A stretch of 64,000 nucleotides of DNA from Arenicola marina. Lineage: Eukaryota > Annelida > Polychaeta > Arenicolidae. Positions within the stretch are counted from its first letter, which is position 1, and each line of letters starts with the position of its first letter. Below the pieces are notes generated by a model, which was not told the DNA's origin, ran no database searches, and saw only the letters and a list, made by a program, of their open reading frames with translations. This document shows positions 13,131 to 25,162 of the stretch, in pieces. The position numbers and the translations under genes are program-made. Location: the NCBI GenBank assembly GCA_964019135.1, contig OZ025249.1, positions 6,126,039 through 6,190,038 of the forward strand, written 5' to 3'.

Positions 13131-13974
13131 TAGTGTTGTCTTAATCGGAGGGCGATGAAAGCATCAGACTTCATCTATGTGTCATTTGATCTGATTTTTG
13201 ATTATGTATTTAACAGGCAATTAATATCAAATCCATATATAATTAAGTCTTCAGAACTAATGTATCAACATTCAGTAGAGTGAGCAGTATAACATTCAGA
13301 ATAATTAAGGCACCGTTGTATACGTGTTTGTCGAATGTTGTGAAGCACAACGAGAGGTTCACGGCATGACCAACCACCTTGTAACTCTCTTTATTCAAAT
13401 GCATAATGTTTGGTACACCAGACCAAATTTTAACCAGTAAATTGTGATTAAGCTAAAAACAAATACACATCTTTGAACAAATAATCGGTGCTATTCCTAG
13501 AAGTCGATACAATGGAGTTAGTGGTCAGCTTAACAAATGACACTTCTGTCGAATGTTGATAAAAAAAATATATACATAAGCTACAGCTTATTAAATGCAT
13601 AATAAGTTTCACAATGGTTTCCTAATTCGACTTGCGGCAATTAAATTATCTGAGTGATGGATTTGCTCATGAATGCGTCGATAGATCCCTTTTAGCCATC
13701 AGGTATATTCGTGAAGGAAAACGTTACTGATACATGTTTAACAGAAACAAAGACACATAGGCCTAACGTACGAAACCCCTTTAAAACAGATCAAATCTTT
13801 CAATGGGCGTATAGTTCGCATTTGACTTATTCCAACTAGCTATAGAATTATGTTGACCATGATGTACGGCATAAACCACCTTATTACCAACGCTATACGA
13901 CTACCCCGTGATACCACCGGGGATTATTCTCACTAAGCTGTGTAGATATCATCGACATGCTACCAATCTCTCAT
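13131..13974. other. Intergenic, no feature seen
   Basis: AT-rich single-copy sequence. I see no exon with plausible splice sites and no repeat. Confidence 0.4.
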
Positions 13975-14060
13975 TCGCTTGGTGGCGCTACGCAAGCCCC
14001 GCATATGACATATAATAGAGCCCAAGCGGAGTAAGTCGAAGGCAGAGAACCGGGGCGTCA
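13975..14060 (+). mobile_element. Second, shorter copy of the SINE-like element
   Basis: GGTGGCGCTACGCAAGC and GCGGAGTAAGTCGAAGGCAG match segments at about 9411 and 9780-9798, in the same order and strand. The roughly 340 bp that separates them in the first copy is missing here. No B box is retained, so this is probably a truncated or internally deleted relic. Confidence 0.35.
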
Positions 14061-14439
14061 ATTGAGATGAAATGGACAGCAACTTCACAGAACAGTCATT
14101 ATCGAACTTCATTTCAAGTTGGACTGTTTCGGGTGATCTGATATGATGAGATCTGCGTGAGGTGGGCGACCAGGTTTGAGACAATCATCTCTACTTGTAC
14201 AGCCCAGTGTCTCTGTAGGAGATAAGCGAGGTGTCCCGGTCGATCCTGGCGGTTTTCCTGCCATCTGTCCCATAAGAAGTCTTGTCTGGCTGACATCTCA
14301 GGTATTCTGTCACAGACACGTTTGTCACGTCGTTCGATTCATTTCCCCGGAGGCGTGTGCGATGCCGTGGGTCTCATTGTCCACTCAACAATTGCTTTCG
14401 TTGTCTGAGTACTGACAGGTATCAGGCACCAGCAAGGAT

Positions 14440-15160
14440 GGATGGGGGGGGGATGGGGAAGGGTGGTGGCGAAGGGGGAGGGGGAAGGGTGAAGCGGGAG
14501 GGGGAGAGGGGAGGCGGGGGAGGGGGAACCTGGAGACGGAGGGAGGGGGAGTGGGAAAGGGCAGTCTGGGAAGGGGGACGGGGGGGGGGCTTGGGAGGGG
14601 GAAGGGTGAAGCGGGAGGGGGAGAAGGGAGGGGGGAGGCGGGGGAGGGGGAACCTGGAGACGGAGGGAGGGGGGAGGGGGAAGGGGCAGTCTGGGAAGGG
14701 GGACGGGGGGGGCTTGGGAGGGGGAACGGGGAGGCGGGTGGGAAGAGGAAGGGGGAGACGGGGGAAGGCGGCGGCGGGGGAGGGGGAAGGGTGAAGCGGG
14801 AGGGGGAGAGGGGAGGCGGGGGAGGGGGAACCTGGAGACGGAGGGAGGGGGAGTGGGAAGGGGGACGGGGGGGGGGCTTGGGAGGGGGAAGGGTGAAGCG
14901 GGAGGGGGAGAAGGGAAGGGGGAGGCGGGGGAGGGGGAACCTGGAGACGGAGGGAGGGGGGAGGGGGAAGGGGCAGTCTGGGAAGGGGGACAGGGGGGGC
15001 TCGGGAGGGGGAACGGGGAGGCGGGTGGGAAGAGGAAGGGGGAGACGGGCGAAGGCGGGGAAGGGGGAAGGGTGAAGCGAGATGGACTTGAGATCACGTT
15101 ACCAAGGCGACTGTTCGGCACCTGCGCGTGGGAGGGTAGGGGGGTGGCGAGGGGGGGGGG
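14440..15160 (+). repeat. G-rich minisatellite, strong G-quadruplex potential
   Basis: The plus strand is almost purely G and A with frequent runs of 4-9 G. The marker GAACCTGGAGACGGAGGGAG occurs at about 14526, 14650, 14828 and 14937, showing that a unit of about 300 bp was duplicated (spacings near 302 and 287). The complementary strand gives a 302-codon Pro/Ser frame that is a composition artefact. A GC-skewed tract like this can form G-quadruplexes or R-loops. Confidence 0.9.
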
Positions 15161-15570
15161 GCATTGAATGCCATGCGTCTGGTGTAGGGAGGTAGCTGCT
15201 ATATTCTGCGATATGTAACAAAACAAAACACGTGTTATATAATACAAATATGCATGGACTGGTTAGTATAGAGAGGCCTGTTTGCAGTAGATAAAATTTA
15301 AGTCCATCTCTTATGGTCCTACGTTACTTTGCAAATATTTAATCCATTCGCACTAGGATATACAATGACGAAATTCCACATGCACTAAAATTATTCTCCA
15401 ACCATATTTGCTATATTAGCCACCTTTTCACAGGCCTGCCTAAGAAAGCAAATGATAAACAGGGACATTTTTTTCACTGATTCCTCGCAAGATGTATCGG
15501 GGTTTTGCTCAGACAATTGGAGCACATGTTCTGTAGCTGCACGTATCGCCTCGAGCCCCCTCGACTGGAA
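15161..15570. other. Non-coding, no feature seen
   Basis: Single-copy AT-rich sequence with no convincing exon, repeat or motif. Confidence 0.4.
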
Positions 15571-15623
15571 GCGTAGGCAAAGAGTGTAATATATGTAGTT
15601 ATATTACACTCTTTGGCGTAGGC
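15571..15623. mobile_element. 38-bp palindromic micro-insertion flanked by 7-8 bp direct repeats
   Basis: Two perfect 16-bp arms, CAAAGAGTGTAATATA (15578-15593) and its complement (15600-15615), surround a 6-nt loop. The palindrome is flanked by the direct repeat GCGTAGG(C) at 15571-15577/8 and 15616-15622/3. A palindrome inside a 7-8 bp duplication looks like a transposition product; hAT-family elements make 8-bp target duplications. It would be extremely short for a MITE, so an end-only remnant is also possible. Confidence 0.5.
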
Positions 15624-17070
15624 CTAAGGCGTTGCCGTAGACTCCATTGGTCAACATTACAGGTATGTGCGGCGGAGAAGCTCCTTGTGTTTCCAAGAGA
15701 CCCCAGATATTTATCTGCCTGGCTCAGTTCCTGCTCAGTTGCCCATGTTTGAATTAGTTTTTGTTGAAAACATCGTAATTACTTTGCCCGCTTTCGTAGG
15801 CCCGTTTGCTGATCCATACAGCGATCCCGGACACTGGTCTGCGGGCATTGGAATTGACATAATTGCAGATAGAAGAGGAACTATAAATTAAAGTTGCAAA
15901 CCTCAAAAAGCCCTTTGCAAAAGAGTATTTTCTGAAAAGGTGCGAAAGCTTCATTTTTAGTACCCGATGCGTATTATATAATAGGATCCAGATAGAAAAC
16001 ATACAAATATGCCTTGTAATCATATAAAATATTAATTTAGCAACAAGCAGACAAGTAGGTAAAAACAATCTGGTGGCGTAGCATAAGTGGCGATTATGAA
16101 TACGGTCCCAGATGATTATTTCCAGATAATGTATAATTTTGAGAAAAGACTAAATCGTGGTTTTTGTACATAAGCAAATCTGTCTGACTTGTAGGAGGAC
16201 AAAAGTGCGTTTAATTTTCGACTTTTGCGATACATCGCGGACCACTGTTCAATAAAACCCTATTTCTTTCTGTGATTATTTAGTCCGCTCATCATTTAAA
16301 CCCACCCGCATACGTGCGTGAAAAAAAGCTCCCTCGTTTAGCTGGAATTCTGTTTCGTCTGTTTCGTCTTCAGCATTGGATATCCTTCAGCCTACGTTTG
16401 AATACCGTGATAGACGACGATTCTTGAATTTCTGTCGATATCGAGGACCGAGAATTACCTTATACAGGCGAATTAATGTATATACATAGTTGTCTGTGTT
16501 CCAAAATTACATCATAATATTCGGGTTTCCACAAGTATTACATTACTAAAAAGTAGAGGATTTTAGCCTAGCCCTAGCCACCCTTAGGAAGAGACGTAGG
16601 CAAGGCCGCTAACAACCCAGTCGTTTGTGTTGCTCAAACGACCAAAAGGAAACATCTTCGTCATCGTATATCTAGGTCTATCTGCCATTGGAAAATAATC
16701 ATCATAAAACGAAGAAACATTCGAGTTAGACGCTTCCTTGCCGTACGTACACATTCAAGCAGAGCGAGCCAGGCGCACTCAGTCGGTTCATCTTGTGACG
16801 TCACAAATCTCTACTCTGGGTGGGGGTTTGGAAATAGATCGTTCGCTGTTTGAATTTATTTAGGGGAGTTTAGATAGTAATCTTAATGGCATAAGATACA
16901 TGGTCAAATAATTCCACCTGATGAATGGCTTTAGTAACCGCAAGGAAATGTTTATTTGGAAGTGATTTAGTAACAAATCTCCCCCCAGGACTGGTAATGC
17001 TTGCGAGTGGCCATTGGACTGTGCCATTGTCAACACCATTTTCCAATGTTACCAATATTTCTCTGCCTTC
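15624..17070. other. Non-coding, no feature seen
   Basis: AT-rich single-copy sequence. Open frames here are short (up to about 104 codons) and lack recognisable domains or splice context. Confidence 0.35.
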
Positions 17071-17071
17071 T

Positions 17072-17175
17072 GATTAGGCTCATGGTGATAACGTGCGTTC
17101 TGGTTTTGGGTCTTGGTGAAGAAGTGCGTTCTGGTTTGGGTCATGGTGATGACGTGTGTTCTGCTTTGGGTCATT
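17072..17175. repeat. Short 30/31-bp tandem repeat, three copies
   Basis: GTGCGTTCTGG-type units followed by TTTGGGTC...TGGTGA begin at about 17093, 17124 and 17154. The copies are diverged. Confidence 0.7.
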
Positions 17176-20100
17176 ATTCTAGGCAATCTAGGTTGTTGGG
17201 GCTACCAATCAATCATCAATCAATGCACAGATTAGACCGATTAGTCTGTGGTTACCTCACAAGATAATAAATCCTACCATTGTGGGTCCTGTGCATGACT
17301 CAACATGCAAATGTGAAACCAGCTGACGATTCATAAGGTTAAAGCTGTAAATTGACCATATTATCTGAGGACAACCATAATTCTAATTCTATGACCAGTA
17401 TGTACATTTCTTTCTGCTCTGCGGGCTTTACAGCCTAGTGTAACACATATTGAATCCACTAATAAGCTTGACGCAATGAGTACTCATCGCGGGCGGCCTA
17501 AGTCAGCTAAATACAAAGTCCGCAAATCGCCTAATTTAAGACACGTGCCACAGACCCTAAGCCTTACCCCCCCCCCCCCCCCCACCCCCTACTGGCGGTT
17601 GTGGTGCATCCACGGTAGGTCATTAGCCGAAATTGTCTTACGTTTTACATGACTTGCTTAACCCGGAGGAAGACGTACGCATTGAAAGCCCATAAACCAT
17701 AAGATTTATGTGATTAACGTCAGTTTCCCCCCATGTCCGTGTTACTTTCTATCCAAGCTCACAGTCTGACATGTTACTTTTATAGGCAGGTGGCGGCTTA
17801 GTGGTTCTTGGTACCCAGACAGATAAAACGTCCTTCTCGCCTCAAAAGTCACGCCATTCCAAGTAGCCAAGGATAGAACTTGTTATCAGCGAGCTGCTCA
17901 TCTAACGACATCCTTCCCCAGAGAGTGGAGATTGACAAGAAGGTCTAATGATGACATCAACACGGCATCAGAAAAACCTAAATCCTATCCACAGATTCGA
18001 CGAAAAGTCAAAAGTATCCACATGACTTGCATCGCTTTACACTGAGACCCACCGCACAAACAGGCTTCAGTCTGTCTGGGTGTTATCTCACCTAAGGGAC
18101 CAGTGCTAAATCACCCTGGCCACTGTTGTGTACAGGGTGATAACTCGACATAGGGAAAAAGCAGTCAGCACGGCTATGGTGCTCCACTTGTCGACACGAT
18201 TCAGCAAAATTGGTAGGGTTTGGGGCCAGATTCATAATATTTTAGGGAACTACATACTTTCATGGAGGGGTCTGCCGATATTATACATATTTTTGTGTCC
18301 AATCGTTTCTTTTTTGGCCGCAATCGCTCCTCGTCGCCATATTGGCTCCGCAGTAAATGCATTTTTTTAGAGCAAAGTACCGAAAACAGTTGAGAAACCG
18401 ATAAAATTCATTTCACAAATGCTCATTGCTGGTGTTGAAAGCCCGTCCAAATCTCTAGTACCTATTCTGTTAAATAAAAAAAAGAATGAAACCTACGGTA
18501 TTTCTGGACGAATGCGTTCATGTTACGAATGGGAGGGGGTAAACAACACGGGTAGAGGCATTTTATGCGCGGGGGAGGGGGAGAGGGGTATTGGAGGCAG
18601 AAGCCGCACGGTGGGGAGCGGGGTTTTCGGCAATATATATGTCTAAGAAGAAGGAGTGAAGATATATGTATGACGCGAATATCCTACATCAAGGTGTTCG
18701 TAGAAGTCTTCAGATGTCAAGGGCGGGAGCAGGCCAACTCCTGAATAATTCTTGCCGGACAACTCCCCCTCCCCGATTACCCCACGCCCCCAGGACAATT
18801 CGCCCCGGTTCATGTTAGAAACCAGACCCTGCGTTCTGTGTTGGCTATCATCACATGTCTTCTCGTTACGGAGTCGTAATATCGTAACCAAATGGCACGT
18901 TAGATGGCAACACAATTCATCAGCTAACTACGAAATTCCTCACTAGAGGGCGGCACTACATTCTGTACAGCTGTTCAGTGATGTACCGCCTGTCAGAGCC
19001 TGAAATGAACAGTGTGCATGTCGGGAGATAACGCTAGTCAACGGCAACTGAAAAAGGCTAAGCTACAGATTCAGGTCAAGGGTCTCGCTCTGGTACATGT
19101 AGCTGCATCTTGAGCAGATGGCGTCCAACCCGATGGCAGTGTTATGGGAGGCCCCGTTCAACATTCGTGTGCCCGCAAGTAGCCTTAAACACTGATATTG
19201 TCGATTCTCCCATCGACGCCAGAATGGTCAAATGAGGCGTTCATCAAAGCTCTTCTTCGTGTGTCCTGTTCAGATACGTGTTGTTCTTTATCGGAGACAG
19301 CACTGTTTTAGATGTAATCCTTATCCTTAGTCGCTTACCGTAACGGCAATCGTTGTGTGTGGGTCAGTCAGTCGATAATACAGGGCTGTATAATGCCTTC
19401 GGTCGATAACAACGGTCGATAAGGACCTCTTATCTTGGAATATTAATTATCATACGCATCCCTTTGAGATTCTTGGCGCACTTCTGCCCGTTGCTCCCGC
19501 TGTGTGTAGGACACTTCAGAGATATGCTGTGGAGACCAGCACGCCATCAGCATGAATGGCCTTTAATTATTACTCGATATTAGACTCCGCTTACGTGCTT
19601 AAATGTGTCTTTATCCAATAATGGGTGCCACTGAGCTAAAGTAACACCCGTGTAGCTCAGCAATATGCAGGTGAAAGCTGCAATAAATGGCCTCGGTTTA
19701 TATGCGCTAGGCGCCTATAAGGGAAATTCATATGTCGGTAATTCGTCTGTGAATAAACTTGAACGTTGAACAACTGTATATTAAGTTAAAGCTTTGTTTA
19801 TTTTTTTACACGGACCATACAAAGTTTGTAAATGAAGATGAAAATGGCAATCCCCGGAGAAAACATAATGACACACATGTCGCCGGTGAGAATGTCATTT
19901 GCAAGGCAGTCAAACATTTGTTGTCGGTTGTAGTGAATTGCAGAAAGGATGTCAGTTACATGGTACATAATCTTGCTTTACGCTATGGGTCCGAACTCTT
20001 TATATCCTTAGAGTTTCTGACATACATACATCTGTTAAACGCATCCCGATATTAATTTTATGGATCCCAGTAAATAATAAATCTAAAAGTTCGCCGGTAG

Positions 20101-20690
20101 AGGGCGTCGGATTGCCTACATGTTATAAACAGCATAAACATATACACGTACGAAATTAACATAAGATATACAGTAAATAAAATTTTCTATATACACTGTT
20201 GGCCATACCTTGGAACTGAACACATCTAGAAGGTCTTTTTGAGGTCATCCAAGGTGAGTTATTGACGTTATGCTCACGCTTAATGTGTGCTCCGAAACTT
20301 GTTTCTTGCACAGACCGAAACGTCAAATAAAACCACGATAATTTTGGAAAAAGAACTTCAATATAGCCGTACATGCTAGTGATACAATCGCGTGCTTCAT
20401 ACATATTGGTATATACATGCGTACCTATAACATAAGCCCTATTACCCAATTGCACCATAGGCCGCCTTGTCGTGGCTCTCACACAACTGAGCATAGATCA
20501 AGCAGATTTTCGTTATAACTTCTTTTCGGAGGAATATTTTTCTCTTGGAGTACATCACCGTGCATTAATGCCACATATACTGAGTACATTCTGCCAATTG
20601 GCTCAATTGAGCACATTTTGTGGAGAGTTTTCAAGTTTAAAGCCTAAACAGACAGTTTCGTCGCCAAAAAATATGAAAGCTGAATTCACT
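17176..20690. other. Intergenic stretch with no confident gene
   Basis: Only a poly-C run (about 17567-17590) and scattered short open frames are visible. The phrase GGGGCCAGATTCATAATATTTTAGG near 18221 resembles the TATTCATAA-type phrases seen near 34648 and 34735 and may be a dispersed-repeat relic, but this is weak. Confidence 0.3.
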
Positions 20691-20699
20691 ACGAAAGTG

Positions 20700-20767
20700 T
20701 GCGTACGCGATCGACGCATGCGCGAAAGAAAGACGCACATTACCGAATAATGCGTTGCCATGGCAAC
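20700..20767 (+). promoter_or_regulatory. Palindromic X-box with CpG/NRF1-like half site
   Basis: GTTGCCATGGCAAC (20754-20767) is the fully palindromic RFX X-box consensus. About 40 bp upstream is a CpG cluster with GCATGCGCG, a half match to the NRF1 site. Such clusters are typical of animal promoters. No exon with a clear start is visible to its right before the minus-strand gene ends at 21294, so its target is unknown. Confidence 0.4.
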
Positions 20768-21150
20768 ATGGACCCTTGGTGTAGATGACACTATTCTCAA
20801 GCACCCACACTTCAGACGTCGAATGCCTCTTATGAAATGAAGACATTAAGTATCAGTGATGTTATTACGACGTCACGGAGGGCCTTGTACGTTGAATACG
20901 TACATTAGATATGGTATTGGTGTCTAATATTATAACAGAGACATTGAATAGTTACGGCGACAAGCGACCGTGGGCATAACGTAACCACTGACTGTGTTAC
21001 CACACAGGGACACGAAATCCTTCTTTCAAAGTGCAGACGGCGTTTTCTAAAGTGTATCTTTTCTAATTGGTTTTTACATCATTTGTCACTGGTCGATATC
21101 GCCCTTGTGTCCTCTGGTGACCGAAGCCTAAGGCCACTGTGCAGTCAGCG

Positions 21151-21189
21151 TGACGTCGTGACGTCGCCGAGTCGACATGCGCATGCGCA
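21151..21189 (+). promoter_or_regulatory. Tandem CRE-like sites plus perfect NRF1 palindrome
   Basis: TGACGTC occurs twice (21151-21157 and 21159-21165). The perfect palindrome TGCGCATGCGCA, the NRF1 consensus, is at 21178-21189. These sit only about 105 bp beyond the stop codon of the minus-strand gene, a place where 3' UTR would be expected. They may mark a promoter reading the other way or an enhancer. Confidence 0.4.
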
Positions 21190-21230
21190 GACATCGTCGT
21201 CCAACACTCGTCAGTATCCGCTTCCTTCCT

Positions 21231-21275
21231 CCTCTCCGTCTTTCTCTCTCTCTCTCCCTCTCTTTCCCCGCCGCT
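21231..21275. repeat. (CT)n-rich pyrimidine tract
   Basis: A CT-dominated run (TCTCTCTCTCTCCCTCTC) next to the stop codon of the minus-strand terminal exon. Confidence 0.7.
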
Positions 21276-21293
21276 CGTTCCCTGTCTCAATGG

Positions 21294-21798
21294 TTAGTAC
21301 TGGTACTGGTAGTGGACCTGGGGCTCCACACTGACGGCGTTGTTGGTGGTCTGCCCCTGGGTCGTCATCAGCCTGAACTCATACCCTTCCTGGGTCATCC
21401 CGGCAGGCACCCCGTGCATGACCGCCCCGTTGGCCATCCCGTGGGGCACCCCGTGCATGACCGCCCCGTTGGCCATCCCGTGGGGCACCCCGTGCATGAC
21501 CATCCCGCCGTTGGAGACGACCACGGGACGGCTGCCCTCCAGAGTGGTCTCGATCCTCGGCACCAAGTCGCTGGTGGTCGTGGTGGTGGTCGTGGTGGTG
21601 CACGCTTCCTCCGAGGCGGCGCCACCACCGCTGGCGCTCACCCACCGTGGGTTGAACGACTTCTCCGTCATAGCGTCATTGATGATCATAGCGCGCTCCT
21701 GCTCCTCGATGTCCTTCGACTTAGGCGGCTCGGGCTTGGGCTGGGGCTGGGGCTGGGGCTGGGGCTGGGGCTGGGGCTCTGGGGCTGGCTGGACAATT
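21294..21798 (-). CDS. Terminal exon of the minus-strand membrane protein gene: Pro/Gln-, Thr- and His/Gly-rich cytoplasmic tail end
   Basis: The exon starts after CCCCTTGCAG (AG at 21800-21799) with the third base of a codon and encodes 167 residues ending VHYQYQY before TAA (21296-21294). It opens IVQPAPEP and then shows about seven Pro-Gln dipeptides, a charged helix-like stretch (SKDIEEQERAMIINDAMTEK), a run of nine Thr, and a 12-residue repeat (MHGVPHGMANGAV type) present about two and a half times from a 36-bp DNA repeat. There is no catalytic domain; this looks like an intrinsically disordered tail. The incoming phase matches the donor of the 22391 exon exactly. The opposite-strand frame of similar length is a shadow. 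The family is not recognised. Confidence 0.75.
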
Positions 21799-22390
21799 CT
21801 GCAAGGGGAACATTTGTATTTACTGACCACGTTATGATTAATATAACGTATTACTACACTACTATAACAACCATAAGCACATTTACGAACAAAACAAAAA
21901 TTACATCAGTAAATGATATGTGCATGTAAACGAATTTTGTTATAGGCTTGCCAAAAAACATGACGTTATTAAAGACATGATGTAAATATTATAATCAAAT
22001 CTGTTGTGAAATTCAAGAAAAGCGTTAAGGGTTACATGGTAGCCAAATTAATGGGAACCAAATATACCGGCTAGCACAAAGATAAGCGTGGTTCTGGGTT
22101 GTATGCCTAACGTATCTTTGTCTCTCTTACATACGTTTTTGTAAACCCTCTTGAAGTGAAAAATCTTAAACAGATAATAGCGAATTAACCGATATCGCGT
22201 CATCCCAGAAATTAAGCCACTAATTAGGAATTCAGATCAGAAGAAAAATTCCAGGTAATACTAGTTTAAAAAAGTTATGGCGCTTTAAGCTGTTTCATAC
22301 ACGCGTTCACAATGTTAAATAAATGTCTACTTAAGCAAAACGAGGAAAAAAAAGGAAAGTAACATTAATTGCCAAGGGATACATACTTAC

Positions 22391-22474
22391 TGGGGCAGAT
22401 GTTCCGCATTGTACATAGGAGGCAATGTCTGATGGTAACCAGTGTAACCAGGTTGCCAAAAAGGTTCGATATGC
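22391..22474 (-). CDS. Cytoplasmic-tail exon with PPMY (PPxY) motif
   Basis: This 84-bp exon lies between acceptor GGCCTAG (AG at 22476-22475) and donor CCA|GTAAGT (intron from 22390). It encodes HIEPFWQPGYTGYHQTLPP then MYNAEHLPQ, entering and leaving in the same phase (one base in, two bases out). PPMY fits the PPxY consensus bound by WW domains, for example of Nedd4-family ubiquitin ligases. The Tyr- and Pro-rich character continues from the upstream exon. It is too short to be found by an open-frame search; the call rests on both splice sites and on phase agreement with both neighbours. Confidence 0.7.
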
Positions 22475-22659
22475 CTAGGCCATTAACAATACAACATGGT
22501 TAGTAAAATCTACACACAGATGACATAGTTGCAAGCTATAGATGACCCATATCCAAACAATAATGACACTGCTGGAGGTCAAGCAGAGGGTTAAAAAAGA
22601 GTTTAGTTAGGGTTAATGGTCTCAAGTTAATGGTGACGCTGTGGACATTGAAATGTGAT

Positions 22660-22755
22660 ATGTTAAACCATTCCTGTAAATTAAGTAAATGTTCTAGATA
22701 AACAACAATTAAACTATTACTGTAAATTAAGTAAATGGACTAGATAGACAACGCT
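22660..22755. repeat. 46-bp direct duplication, two copies
   Basis: TGTAAATTAAGTAAATG starts at 22675 and again at 22721, with similar flanks (TAGATAAACAAC / TAGATAGACAAC). It is intronic. Confidence 0.7.
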
Positions 22756-23040
22756 TAAGTTTATACAAGGTGGGGACAGATGGACAGAGTGTAAGCGGTA
22801 ACAACGATAAAAATAAAGTATATACTTATAAAAAAAACGAATTAAAATTAATAAAAAGCAAATATTAGCTTGTTAGCATGTATACGCTATCCATTAAACT
22901 AGCAATGCAATGAAGCCGTTAGATTACAACTATGAAAACATATTTAGTGTCATGAAAGCTGTATGTTAGCAGGACATATAAAAGCATGTTGTGAAGCCGA
23001 CTTCGGGACCGGTCTAGGCCGGAGTGTTGGACCAGCTTAC

Positions 23041-23100
23041 CTGGGGTAGTAATAGGGGTACCCATACATGTAGTGCTGTGGGTGCTGCTTCGGCAGCTCA
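23041..23100 (-). CDS. Cytoplasmic-tail mini-exon rich in Tyr, His and Pro
   Basis: This 60-bp exon lies between CTGTTACAG (AG at 23102-23101) and CCCAG|GTAAGC (intron from 23040). Read in the phase demanded by its neighbours it encodes ELPKQHPQHYMYGYPYYYPR. The other two frames either start with a stop or fail to match the next exon. Tyr-rich segments next to PPxY motifs are usual in tails of small adaptor-like membrane proteins such as the Shisa and WBP1 families, but there is no proof of membership. Confidence 0.68.
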
Positions 23101-25160
23101 CTGTAACAGACATGGCATCGCTTTATATATTGACCATATTAATGAAGCATGGCACTTAATATTACAAGATAGTACAACAAATAACTGATATTAACATAAA
23201 TTGTTTTTGGTATGTTCATTCATATCAACGTGATGAGTTGTTAGTGATACTGTTGGGCTTGCACTATACATGTAATAGTATATGGCAACAGGAATTAAAC
23301 TGAATTAAATTGAACTAAATTAAAGATAATACTTTGTGTAAAATTCATACTGGACTCTACCCGTTTCATGCTCCATCTGCAGAATAATTCATATATCCAC
23401 ACAACTGAACTTAAAATTGTATTTAATATAAGGTCTTCATTAAGGAGGTAGGGTCTGGAGGAAGGAATGTCGTTTCACAAATTATCCCATCTATAAATTA
23501 GGTGTTATGCTGCTCTAACATAATCTTCAGGGACGCAAGATTCGCCCGGTAGGTCACCACACTTAATGCACTACCACTCCTGAAAAGGTATGTGCGACTG
23601 ACAGTGGTGGCTAGGAGCGTGGGCGGGAGTGGGGGCGGGAGTGGAGGCGGGGTGCGGGGGTGGACGGGGGGGTTCGGATGGCAATAACATAGAGGAGGGT
23701 GAGAGACCAGACACTGGTCAGCAGTGGTAAGCAGCTCCGTGTATCCATGTTCCATGGTCAATACTGTCAGTACGTGATCCAGACTGAACCCTGGGCAGTT
23801 GTGGGTCAGCTCGACTTATACCTGCCCTTGCTTGACCTTGAGCTGGTGGTTGAATGGCGGCGAGTGACACGGCGGCGATGCACGTGTTTGGTTCTGTTGT
23901 GCTCACACCTGGCACAGAGCATGGCGCACCACAGTGAATACGTCATACCACAGCCATGACGTCAGCACGTCACCCTTAACCGTTAACGCTGGGTTATATA
24001 TGCTGTGTTTGTTAAAGCGGTTAAACATTGATCTTAGCCATAGGGATATGTAAGCCGTGTTATTATCGCATATCATTTGGGAAGCGTGCTTCATGCGTTA
24101 TTATCGTGCAATGTAAATAAATTATAGATAAGTAACAAATTAGCCTGTTACGATAATATATCCATAGTACTTGTTATTTGCAGTTAGGTGCTGATTACAC
24201 AATGTAAATATGAGATACCGCATAGCAATATAAGCACATGGTTATCATGTAAAATAAATGTCAGTAATTGACTAGTGAACTTGCCTTTTCCATTGAGCTG
24301 TCATTTACAGTTATACCAATTATTATGCAAGCTATGCAATAATTCTGTATTAATGTGCATCTAACTGTAGATTATCGTATTTTCGAGTCAGTGAAGGGTA
24401 AGACAAGTTTGAAATGTACATCAAGTGAAAGAAATGGAAATGAAATGGATGTAGGATCAAGAGGATAGAAGGGAAATACGGCTACTAAGGCATGAAAGTT
24501 AACACCGAAGAACATTTACCTACCTTTAGAAAACGACGTTTGGGTGTGCCAAATAACGTATGACTAAAACATTGTGCTAGCGTCACGGATACTCTTAACG
24601 TAGTATAATTGGATGTTATATTATAGTTGATTCGAAACGACTTTTGACGACTATATGTCAAGTTCGATATCGATAATGCGTGAAGATTGAATCGTGCGCA
24701 GACACAGCGGATATGGTTGAGCGTATGTTAAATGTCGCAACCCCGACCGTTACTTTCCAGAGGTAGTTAGTCATTCAGCGGCAGATCCTAATCCTAAATC
24801 AAACAACGACGCAATGTGCTAGGGTCTAATCAAGGGTCACGTGATGAAGCTGCAAGGTCAAAACAAAGCATGGCGCCGTGACGTCATTAATTAATGGATT
24901 AATATATGCAGGATATACAACGCGTAGATCATCAATGTTACCAAGTTAGGCAATAGGCTGAAATATTAACATGGAGTGTTATGTACATATATTGATGGAT
25001 TATTTGAAGCAGGTTACATACATTACATAATATACGACCAACTCATAATTCCATTGCAACAAGCGGCATTTGTAGACATAGACTTTGCAGGCCACCTATG
25101 TGTACACATTGGAAAAAGTGGGACAAGAACCCATATGGAAATGGCATGAAAATATAAAGT
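23101..25160 (-). other. Intron of the membrane protein gene (non-repetitive part)
   Basis: I found no further exon fitting the required phase. A donor-like GTAGGT at about 24524 follows a short open stretch but gives the wrong phase. A CpG and purine-rich patch with a short GGAGTGGGGGCG-type repeat lies at 23610-23680. Confidence 0.4.
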
Positions 25161-25162
25161 GG

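Noticed and set aside
14339..15247. 302-codon Pro/Ser-rich minus-strand frame
   Set aside because: It is the complement of a G-rich minisatellite; composition keeps several frames open at once.
24526..24566. Exon ending at AAAG|GTAGGT in the intron
   Set aside because: Its 40-bp length breaks the reading phase between the 30254 and 23100 exons.
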